From Antedon bifida (taxonomy: Eukaryota > Echinodermata > Crinoidea > Comatulida > Antedonidae): 64,000 nt of DNA. The stretch spans positions 6,448,001 through 6,512,000 of the forward strand of contig OY727096.1 of NCBI GenBank assembly GCA_963402885.1, read 5' to 3'. A program made the position numbers and the translations under genes. The notes under the pieces are model-generated. The model worked only from the letters and a program-made list of their open reading frames with translations, ran no database searches and had not been told where the DNA came from. This document shows, piece by piece, positions 22,362 to 32,773 of the stretch (positions are counted from its first letter, which is position 1; every line of letters begins with the position of its first letter).

Positions 22362-24529
22362 TTCAGAATATCAATAATAATAATTTTTTTTTGCTATTAT
22401 AATTTATCACTATATACATAGGCCCTAGGCCTAGTAGGTAATTTTATCTTTATAAATTTTTTTTACCGAGGATGGTTTAAACAAATAGCATAGAATAAAA
22501 ACCTATCCTTTTTTTTTTCTTTGAACACACAGAGATATTTTGATCATATGGTTTTTTCAAAACAAAAACCATCAGCATATAGAGTCCCAAAAAAGCTAAG
22601 AATGGATATGAAACTGTTGATGCGTATCAAAACAAACCTATGCTGGAAACGCACACCCATCTCACACCTTTCCAATATCATTCGCTCATCATCTCACCTA
22701 TCTCCTATTACCTCTCACTTATCATCTTGTTTAAACGGTTGAGCTGTCTATATTATAATAAAATAAATTTTAGCGTATACTCACTTTTAAATCATATAAT
22801 ATGACAAAAATCGGAAATTGTGTTGCTATACTTTACACCTGTACCACACAAAAAACACCGCACATCATCCTCAATCATCCTACTGTACTATAATGAGAGG
22901 CACTCAAGCGTAATTTGATAAAATAATACATCCTATTAAGTACTACAGAGGGCGGCAAACAGATATCTCATTCTATCAGAATCAAAGATTTTATAACAAC
23001 TCACCTCTCTGATCAGAATCCATCCAATAATTAAAGATAAAAGTACCGCTTGATAAAGTACCACCACGGCATGACATACAGTAATTTTATACTCTAACTT
23101 TTATAAATCTAAATTTTGAAAACAAGGCTACCGATATTGTAATAGAAAGCCAAGATAGTGTAGTAGGCTGGTAGAAAGTCACTTTTCAACAAAATGTTAG
23201 ATTTTATATTTTCTTGTCAATTATGTCATAAACGTTTTAGCGCGAAAGATGGTCAGGAGATCAAATTTCAATTTTCAAATCAGCCCGACTTTGACATAAA
23301 TTATTTTAACTTGTTTAGGGTTACATGCATCCTTCATGCTTATTCTTGTGTTCACGCTGCTGCTTTAGCCAGCTACATACATGAGGACTACTCATTCAGA
23401 AGCTATAAGCAAGCAGCAGTTATAGTTATAGAGGCTGACGTTTTTGATAATTTGTAAACTCATGCTCAAATTACAAACCCCAAAGCATGTCTGGGAGAAG
23501 AGAGTCTATGAAAAATCTGATAATACAGTATTATATAGATACACGTAGACGGTAATCTGTCTGTAAAATCTTGTTCAATAAATAATGACTTTGTTCTTGC
23601 TGTCAACCTAGGCCAGTATTATAATAATTCACTGTTAAATAATCAAAACATTATTTATGGTATTTACAATGAGTCCCATTTGACTGTCAATCTAGACCGA
23701 TATTATAATACTGTAATTCGCTGTCAGATAATCAATTATTATCAAAACAGTATATAATAAGTTTTTGTTTGTAATAGGATACAATTTGTTCTGGGCCTAC
23801 TATACGAATCGGCAAGTAGGCCTATCAAGAAGAACCACATCACACTTGAAGCATCTAGGCTTGATGAAGTGACCCCCAGACTTGACCTTCGCAATAAAAT
23901 AAACTAAAGTGACAGAAATTGAGTCTGTTTAGTATAATAAAGTAATATTATTTATATATCATTTGTATTTAAATTATTTAATAAGCACATCATTTTTAAC
24001 AGATTCAGTATTACTTTCTGTTTATTTTGTTTTCAATGTTGAAAATCGGATTAAGTTCGATTCTTTAAGTTCCGACCAATGAGCGTGCTTAATTTCACTG
24101 CCTTTGTGTCGGTAAATTGCTAATATCGTACGATATCATGTCATACATGCAAGAGTTCGTAGTTTATCAAAGTTTACAATCATAAATGTGTTGTTCGTTG
24201 ATCGGTTGATATCTATTTTGTTCTTATTTTGACGAATGAATTCGCCTTGAAACTAGTTAGGTCTGCGTGCGTGACGTGTAGGCCCTACAGTACTGTATAT
24301 AATACTGTAGATATAGAATTTGGCCTATGTAGATGTGGTTGTTATTATTGTTATTGTACACTATCGTATAGTATCCCTTATCATCGGCGAACTATCATAC
24401 GTTTCCTATCTTTTGTTCAATTCGATAAAGAACGACAAAACAATAATAAGAACATGTATGGCGTAGTAAAATAGATAGGCCTAGATTAAAAAGTTAGTCG
24501 TACGATTCATAACAGCAGTCCAACATACC
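22362..24529. other. Upstream region of the clavesin-like gene and divergent intergenic space
   Basis: No coding exon is supported. An 87-codon frame at 23,194-23,457 resembles no known protein. A CCAAT motif (GACCAATGAGCG) lies near 24,077. TAGGCCTA palindromes recur. Confidence 0.5.
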
Positions 24530-24530
24530 A

Positions 24531-24591
24531 CCAATCAATCAAGCGTACCATATTTCTGGTCATTGATTGGTTGAATAATTCATCACCTCAC
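24531..24591 (+). promoter_or_regulatory. Candidate sterol regulatory element with flanking CCAAT boxes, upstream of INSIG
   Basis: ATCACCTCAC at 24,582-24,591 differs at one base from the mammalian LDLR/INSIG1-type SRE-1 (ATCACCCCAC). An inverted CCAAT box (GATTGG, 24,565-24,570) ends 11 bp before it, and a forward CCAAT lies at 24,531-24,535. SREBP sites in vertebrate promoters usually work with a nearby NF-Y (CCAAT) site. A plausible 5' UTR exon donor (AGAAGG|GTAAGC, 24,838) and acceptor (TTTCTTACAG, 25,288-25,297) place transcription start downstream of this block. Function is inferred. Confidence 0.4.
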
Positions 24592-25439
24592 TGTCGGCAC
24601 ATGCGTACATCGCTTCTTCAGAAATATCTTTCGATCGGTAAGGTCAGCTGATTCATGTCTAGCCCACCTTTTCTCCCGCGAGATGTCTGTTCTAAATCGT
24701 ACCATAAAATTGACGGAGATGGTTAGAGATGGTTATTGTAAATTATTCCATAAGTTTATTAGTTACTGAAGAAGGTGGTCATATGATATTTGTCAGCAAT
24801 ATTAATTAACGGGGAGAGATAGTGTCAACTTTAGAAGGGTAAGCCTGTTGGTTGTTGATTAGCTCTTTAAATTTAGATTGTCTGTGTCTGTTTGATGCTG
24901 CTCTGCAGTGTTTTTTTTGTATTGACCTTGCTTCTTACGTACGTCGTAAGGCCTACCAATACTATAGTTAATTTCCTTTAGTACTAGTAAGTACAGGGCC
25001 AGTTAACTGTCATACAGCAGTGAAGGTAGGGCATAGCCTACTACTCTCTACAAAAAAGGGAGGGGGAGGTGTCTAACATTTAATTGTCAATTGTAACATG
25101 TAATTTTTAAAAATTTTTATATCATTGTTTTTCATCAATTGACATTGATTGAACAAAAAAAATAGAGCCGCACACTTTATTGATACAAAACAAAGCAATT
25201 CAACCCACGGGTGGCTGTCCGTGCTGGTGAACATTGAATTTTACACATGATGTACATTATTATTAACTCCAAAATGATTTGTTTTTATTTCTTACAGGTT
25301 ACACTAAAAACTTATAGTGAACGATTTACAACCAAGATATCCTCAAATACAATAGATATATGAAGAAACTGCAATATTAACAGAAACCTGCTTCTGAATT
25401 TTCCAATTATTTACCGTATCGTGCAATAAAAACGTAATC

Positions 25440-27980
25440 ATGTTAGTGACACTGAAGAGTTCACGTGGTCTAGTGCTGCGAGCTGTCATACTTTTCGCAA
25501 TCGGTGTAATTTTAGCAACTATTCTCAATGTTATGGCCATCCAGAGAAGAGTCACTATCTTGTCACCAGAGGTAATTGCCAATCTATTTGCGCAAAATTG
25601 GTGGCTACCAGAATGGTGGGTTCCAGCGTCATGCGGACTAGCAGCAGGTAGGCTTTTAAGACTTTTATTTGGCTAGTAAAATTTTGTTTAATTGATAATA
25701 ATCTTTATATGCTCGGTTTAAAATGTTGATGGCCAGTAAAAGTTAATCGGGCAAGTAAGAAAACTTATCTACTTATTTGGCTAGTAAACTTTTTTAAAAT
25801 TAATTTTTAATTGAATATCATTTTTTTTATAGTTTAAAATGTTGATGGCCAGCAAAATGTTAATCGGGAAAGTAAGAAAACTTGCCTACTGGACTAATGT
25901 GCCAGTATATAACCTTAATTATTTTATTTCTTTATAGTTTGTGTTGGCATTCTTTGCCCGTGCTTGGACTTGAGGTTAGGTGAGCCAAAACATTTCAAGA
26001 AGGAGTGGTCAAGTGTTATGAGATGCGTAGCCGTCTTCGTTGGAATCAATCATGCGTGCGCTGTATCCTTTTTTTAACATTTCAAATTACAGTATTTGTT
26101 TAACATATCGAAGCTTCTGGTATGCGAGCACACCCTATTTTGTCAGCTAAAAAGAAATTATGAACTAATATTTGATATCCATTAATGTTATGTCTAGCTC
26201 TTCTCTGAGCTCCTGGTTCTGCCCCAGAAGCAAATGACTTGGCGTTACCACTGTTTATGCATTTACCATATTGTTAGTGACTGTTCCTACAAATGATTGT
26301 ATAAAAAAAATTGGTTAATTCGTTTTTGCTTATTGTTTTTTCCTTAACTCCTACAATAACAGAAAATTGATTTCGGAAACAATTTACAGTTTTCTATGAC
26401 GATAGCTGCGATGTCTGTAGGCATGTGGTGGTTGTTTGATCGGTCAAGGAGTGGTCTTGGGCTCGGTTTGGGCGTGGCTGTTCTTGTTTCACTTTTCACA
26501 CAGCTCATAGTTTATGCAGATGTTAATAGGTAAGACCATGCTTTTCATTCTGAGGGGTGTTTATTCGAAATGAAATTAATATAAAGCGGAATATGAATTG
26601 TCCTTGTTTTGTTATGATTCAATGTTATGTCATGTGATGTTGGGTGAAGTACTTATATCAATATGTGTCGAAGATAATTGGTTTTCATATTGTCTTTCTG
26701 GTTCAATGCACTTATGAAATGCAATGTTAGATTACCTAATCAATATTATCTAGTTGCTACGCAAGATAACCCATTTTCGGTTCACATGCTTCATTGTGTC
26801 AACTCGCTTATCTGTTGTTTTTTAATTGAGTTGTAAATGGTGCTTCCGCTCAGGCTTAGACTTTAGCCAAGTATCGCTAACTTTGGTGGGTAGGTCATGA
26901 ACTTGTCCAGGTATATAACTAAGCTCTTTCTGCCCAAATATGGTATCAAACTTTATGTGACAAAAAATGTGATGTGCCCATATATGGACATGATGATGTC
27001 ATCACTACCATATTTGGTCATATCACTACCATATTCGTGCACATCACACTTTTTTGTCAAACTAGTTTGATAGTGTAGACAGAGCTTTAATATAGACCAA
27101 CATATCTTGTGTTTTTAAGTATTATTTAAATTGTATTTTTTAGGCCATTACATAAAGAAATAATGTACTCAAGATCCTGGCTTCCTTGCGTCTTCTTCTC
27201 CGGTGGTGTTACGGTTGGCAACATAGGCAGACAGCTGGCTGTGGTAAGTTATAAAAATTAATTATTAATTCTAGAGTTTTATCTGATAAAATTATTGTAT
27301 AATTGCACGCGATTGATTATTCAATTCGATTGTGAAAGCTGGTACAGCTGGCGGCAGTTTAGTCGGAGATATAATCCAGATAGTATAAATGATTCTTGTT
27401 CACACACAAAGGTATAATCCTGATAATGTAAAATCAGTTCACACACAAACCATTATGTCTTGATTAAAAGAAATGTTAAATATTGTTTGTCCAACAATTG
27501 TTAGGTTGCTCATACCCGACCTACAATTCATTGATTGTCCAACAACTGTTCGGTTGCCCATACCCAACCTACTTAAATTCTAGGGCGGTTTTTTAGTATG
27601 AGCATAAAAAAAATATTAATTAAACCCAGTCTAGACCTCTCGGGTGAATGTCTTTGCTTAGTTGCAAATTGCATGCATGAGTGGTTTCTGTACATTATTC
27701 TCTGCAGCGCGCAGTGTCTGTTAAAGGGCGTGGAACTGATCATGTCGCAGCTACAGATAAACCCTCTGTTCTCCGGAGCTCAGCATCCTGTTGTTAGAAT
27801 GCCTTGGTCCATGTGTTACAGTGGTGTTACAAGACCTAACCTGCTTAAAACCAGCTGTGATGACCAGTTAGTATCGTAGCTACCCGACATCATTGACTTT
27901 GATTACCAGTTGTAAATGATAAATTTTATTTTTTTTTTTTTCAGTATGAGGAACAGTGGAAGAAGAAACATGTAGATTAA
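25440..27980 (+). CDS. INSIG: INSIG, ER sterol-responsive SCAP/HMG-CoA reductase binding protein, five exons
   Basis: Exons 25440-25647, 25938-26062, 26363-26529, 27144-27243 and 27945-27980 join in frame (phases 1, 0, 2, 0) to 211 aa; vertebrate INSIG-2 has 225. INSIG retains SCAP in the ER at high sterol and directs HMG-CoA reductase degradation. Hallmarks: [20 protein letters not shown] (84-103), [13 protein letters not shown] (133-142) and VGNIGRQLA before the short C-terminal tail. Residues equivalent to human INSIG-2 F115, Q132 and D149 are F103, Q120 and D137. The N-terminus is shorter than in human, and an in-frame TGA at 25,395 supports this Met if no splice site intervenes. The loop after TM1 reads [10 protein letters not shown], a few residues longer than the usual WWVPP. 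AATAAA signals lie at 28,020 and 28,037. Exon 2's donor GTATCC is weak, but the protein joins precisely. Confidence 0.95.
25662..25895 (+). repeat. Tandem duplication in INSIG intron 1
   Basis: A unit of about 116 bp is present twice. GTTTAAAATGTTGATGGCCA at about 25,717 recurs at about 25,833, followed in both by TTAATCGGG(C/A)AAGTAAG. Confidence 0.8.
26921..27087 (+). mobile_element. Hairpin MITE, family A, copy 7, in INSIG intron 3
   Basis: The right end is intact (GATAGTGTAGACAGAGCTT). The left end begins AAGCTCTTTCTGCCCAAATA, a small rearrangement that replaces the TGTCTACAC segment. It has two internal ACTACCATATT units. Confidence 0.9.
27720..27815 (-). repeat. Copy of the 709-800 foldback arm, in INSIG intron 4
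   Basis: GGAACTGATCATGTCGCAGC and the following GCTCAGCATCCTGTTGTTAG match the reverse complement of 709-795 almost base for base. This shows that the 709-925 repeat is dispersed. Confidence 0.8.
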
Positions 27981-28730
27981 AAACATACTTGAAATATAGA
28001 AGATTGAAACTCGGCTCATAATAAATGAGCTATTACAATAAACCTCTTAATATATGGATATACTTTGCTCTTATGGTTTTGACATTGCTTCTACGACGCC
28101 ATAAAAAATGGAGAACTTACAAAAGGATTAGTAGAGAGGACAATGAGGTTTAAGGGCTTTCTAAGCTGAAAGAGAGCCTTGAATTACAGACACGATGCTT
28201 AATAAAAAAAACATTAAAAACATGGTTTTAAAAGACGATACTACTCCAGAATATGTACAGTAAGCTGGTGTTTTGGATGTTGCTAAGAAGAAAATGTTCA
28301 AATGATGTTTTTTCTGTACCAGAATTCACATATACTATGAAAGTCATTTATCGAGTTAATCTGGTGAGTCTTGCAACCAACTGTAAAGGATTCTCAAAGC
28401 TGGTATGTGTGCTTAAGATCGAGATAAGAAAGAACTCAGAAGTAAGAGAGGATTTGTTACTGATTTTCTCTCTTTACATTTTACTGTATACTTAAAGTTT
28501 ATCTATGTTTATTTCATAATTTAATATTTACTATGTCAAGGTGATTTTACTGATTTCTCTTGTAGCCTTCATATTTGGTTACAGTAGTACACCACATAAC
28601 CTTCAATGAGTCATGGGCTTAATTTTGGTAAACAGCAGAAATAATATACAGACCACCACTATATATAATATGGGAGTTATGGTTGTTGGGTCCTAAAGGT
28701 GTCTCTTAAAGTTTCTAGAATACAATGAAA

Positions 28731-28871
28731 TCGTAACGGCTATGAGCACTCACTGGCTAAACCCAGGGCCCCAGAGCTTAAGGAGGCAGGGAAAAAAAAA
28801 CAGGCATTAAAATGTGTCGAAAAAAGCTAAAAACACCAGAGGCCTGCCTAAACCAGGGCCTTGGGTCACTG
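28731..28871. mobile_element. hAT-like MITE, copy 2 (left end lost)
   Basis: Shares AACGGCTATGAGCACTCACT and the GGGTCACTG end with the element at 45,546-45,700. The left CAGTGG end is missing. Confidence 0.65.
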
Positions 28872-31269
28872 CCAGCCCCATTTACCATGCTTGGGAAATA
28901 ATACTTGCAACACTTGGAAGTAGCATGGTTAACATTGTAGTAAAATTCAAATTCTTACATACGGTATGTAAAGGTGTTCTTTCCCATATTGGTATTAAAA
29001 TTTTCCATGACATTTTGAAAGATTTAACGATTTTTTTTCTTTTATAAAGTAATTAAGACAAAACAATTAGTCTTCCAGTTTACAGTAATTAAAACATATT
29101 TGGAATGTTGTTCTCTCGTATTGAAATTTGATCCCTTTTAAAATTGAACCCATATTTTGTTTGGTTTATTAAAATTAATCTGGGAGAAATATATTATGTT
29201 TTTTTTTGGTGTAGGCATTTTTGTTCTCTTGAACCACATAATTTACTTCCCATTACATAAACTGTAGACTTGCCCCAAGTCTGTATTTATTGTCTTTTTT
29301 TTTATTTATTTGTTTTTATTTCGACCGCGATTTTTGTCTGAAAATACAGACTTGTGAAACACGTATAGAAATCGATTTGCAAACCGCAAACATCCGATAA
29401 GAATGACGTAGGTTATCATACCGTATTTGGCTATATGGGGCGGGCGGTATGTAAATATGGATTTCGAATCAACCAATGATCATTTTGTTTCAAAATGAAA
29501 AAGATCGAGTACGTACGTACGTACAGTGTGCTGAATGTACGATCGAGACTGAACAACTGTTGAAATATAAAATCGTGTTGCCAAGTTGTTTTGTTTATTA
29601 ATATTAATTGTTTAGTCCAGTCCTGGCCTAGGCCTCCTTCGTAGGGCTACTCAACTCGTACGTATGACCTTCCAAAAACGTCAATAAGGTACATACCACC
29701 ACCGACCGGCACACAACAGGGCTAGCTACACCACCACACAGAACAGGACAGGGTCTGGGTGGGAATTAAATCAAATTTTCTCCGCATAATAAATGATCCA
29801 TTCAATGTTAGATTTGCCGGTGAAGCTATAGCATATCATATCAAGACGAGTTTTCATGTTCTTGGGAAAAATCTCATCAAATGTTTACCAGACTACTAGG
29901 CATATAAAATCATTTTTAGCCTTCAGAAACTTTCATCAATGTACCCAAGTACACATTGTCTAAACGTAACATAGCGCATGCGCATCGTCTTAGACGTTGA
30001 GTCTTTGAAATTCTGAAATATGAATATTAAAACGACGTACGAGTGAGTAGCCAATGGCATGCGGCTGAAACTAGTCAACTGGATAATTTATGCACCAAGA
30101 ATTCTTGGTGTCAAACCACGTGACTTATGCGTGTTTCCCCAGACGGAGTATCCAAACTCAAGTAATACACGTATGAAACGCCATATGTGCAAAAATATTT
30201 ATATTTTTACAAAACTCCGTCTGGAGCCCAGACTACATAAACTGTAGTGTAAACTCTTCCTGCTTAAAAATACAGTGATATATAATTTAATACAGTATTT
30301 ATTTAATAAAGGTCAAATGTCAAATTTTCTTAATCATTTTTAAATAGTATCCATAGCGACAGCACAAGGTGATTGTAAATACAAATTTTATATTATCTGT
30401 AAAAAAAAATAATTGTTTAACAATTATATTATTTTTAATAAGAAATGAACAGGGTAAATTATTTTTTGGGAATATAAAATTGTTAATGAATTATTTTTTG
30501 TAGGAAGTTTACTATTCAAATTAATAAGTTTAAAAAATTAGTTTATCTATTCTATACTCCAAGGGAAAAAAATGACATTTAAATGAAAATGTATGTAGGA
30601 TTTAACATTAGGAAGTAAAGTGTTCTACATACATGTGTTTACATTTTTATCAAATAGCCATGCACTTTGCACCCCACAAGTAGAACTCCACTTTGGACCT
30701 CTCCACCCAACCACACACCACTATTAAGATGATGCTTTCCTTTGAAATGAACCAAAATAAGCCAAGCCTAGTTTGAAGACACCTTTTAAGGAGACAATTT
30801 TTTAAGTGTCTTCCCCATTCCCACTAATTATTTAGATACATAAATGTATTTTTTTGATGACTATATAAAGTTTTAATACATACAGCTTTAATTTATGTAA
30901 ACAAAATGGGAGGTCACATTTTAAACAGTACAGTACTTTAAATTATTAAGAGGCTTTTTTTTTGGTTGCTGTGTGGTAAGATGTTGTGTTGGCATTTGTA
31001 TTACAAACTTGGAGAGAGATTCTATGTTGGGTTGGGCTATTTGAAAAAAAAAAAAAAAATACTTAACAACTTTTTATCTTTTTGTGGAACCTCCGTAAAA
31101 TTTAATGTACACCATAAAACATCAATTTTTTAGTTTTTCTTAAATTGAATATCATGTAAACATGATTTTATCGTTTTTAAAATTAAGTATAAAAGATTGA
31201 ACATAGAAAGTGGAGTTGTATCCCTTTTTATACTGGTTTGGTAATATTAAGGAATACACGAGACTATGC

Positions 31270-31625
31270 AGTTACATTCTGAGTATACTCACAAGTTTCT
31301 GAATGTGCTCACAAGTTTCTGTGTATGCTCACAAGTTTCTGAGAGTGCTCACAAGACTCTGCAGTCTGCGTATGCTCACAAGTTTCTGAATGTGCTCACA
31401 AGTTTCTGTGTGTGCTCACAAGTTTCTGCGTGTGCTCACAAGTTTCTGAATGTGCTCACAAGTTTCTGTGTATGCCCACAAGTTTCTGATTGCGCTCACA
31501 AGTTTCTGTGTATGCCCACAAGTTTCTGATTGCGCTCACAAGTTTCTGTGTATGCCCACAAGTTTCTGATTGTGCTCACAAGTTTCTGTGTATGCTCACA
31601 AGTTTCTGATTGCGCTCACAAGGTT
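31270..31625 (+). repeat. 20-bp minisatellite
   Basis: About 17 tandem copies of a unit like GTGTATGCTCACAAGTTTCT. The right half has a 40-bp higher-order pattern that alternates TGTGTATGCCCACAAG and TGATTGCGCTCACAAG. An 87-codon open frame through it is an artefact of the period. Confidence 0.92.
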
Positions 31626-32773
31626 CCTCCACTGTACTTTACTGATCTGTTGATGTGCACCGGTTAATTTAGACTAGCCCCAAGTCTGTAGTTATTTCAA
31701 TACCTTTCGGTGTTTGTCTGAAATACAAGCTCAAGTAGTATACGTATGAAACGCCATATGTGCCAAAATATCTATCTTTTTACTAATTAAGTCAAAACTC
31801 TGTAACCCAGACTATGGTTAATTACATGGTGGAGGAAAGGTACTACTGTATGACTCCAAAGACTACAAAAGTGTAATGTATAAACTGGGCATGTGCACTA
31901 CTAAGTCTGTTGTTGCGATAGCTCCTCATTTGACGAGGAAGCAAGGCATGCTGGTTCTCAAGCACCACTACCACTGATTGCAATGTACTGTAATATTGGG
32001 ATACACAGTTTCTTATATTGTTTATGGGATGAACAAAGAAAAATAATTGTAAATTTCATATACTTAATTTATTTGTTTTAAACTACTGTATAATAAATGA
32101 GCATTACAGTTGCGATAGACTTGCTGTTGTAACTATACAATAAGAAAATATTGTCTTGTCTGATATTTAGGTTAGAAAACAATTTTTCAGCATTAATATT
32201 TCTGTTTTGTTTTCATTCTGTATATTTCCACTGTTCATGATTTCTTGGATTAAATTGTGCAATTGTACAGGAAATTAAAAATTATTTTTCTTTTTGTCTT
32301 TTGTTGTGTAAAAATTAATTGAGACTTGCTAGTAGAGTCGGATTATGAAGATTTTATTCAGGAGAAGGTTTTCAATCAATGACACGGTCGTTCATGGAAT
32401 AATTATGTGCACACGATCAGAGCAGAAATGAATTGCTATAAAATATAACCATTTGCAGATTGGCTCATCTAAAAATAGCAAGGATTACAAAAAAAGTTAA
32501 GAAAAATATGATTGAAAAAACCTTTCATTCTTGAAAATTATATTACTGTAATTTAAAATTGATTAAATTATGAAACCAACAATGACGACCGCCCTCCTCC
32601 GGTCAGAGACGAAACAAAAAAGTCAATATTATCCGACGAAAGAGGGCGGAATAATTATAAACAAGACAAATTGCAAAAAGTACGACGTGACTTGTTTGTT
32701 GATGTGTGTGTCGCGTGTGTGTGTGACGTGTGTGTAGCGAGAAAGAGGCCTAGCAAATTCATCCATCTACAAT

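Larger units (their letters stand above)
28043..32773. other. Intergenic region between INSIG and PNKD
   Basis: No exon is supported. A dispersed repeat with CCCCAAGTCTGTA(G)TTATT and ACGTATGAAACGCCATATGT blocks appears at about 29,271-30,240 and 31,672-31,815, with a third copy at 15,550-15,720. The 29.27-30.24 kb stretch is richer in CpG, with a CGTACGTACGTACGTAC run near 29,510. GT-rich microsatellite sequence lies at 32,700-32,745, just before the PNKD start. Confidence 0.5.

Noticed and set aside
23194-23457. 87-codon frame upstream of the clavesin-like gene
   Set aside because: It has an ATG but no recognisable similarity, and no splice or promoter context that supports it.
28253-28495. 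80-codon frame after INSIG
   Set aside because: It lies past two poly(A) signals of INSIG, with low-complexity hydrophobic composition and no family resemblance.
31266-31529. 87-codon open frame with repeated CSQV/NVLTSF motifs
   Set aside because: It is produced by the 20-bp minisatellite and has no upstream gene structure.
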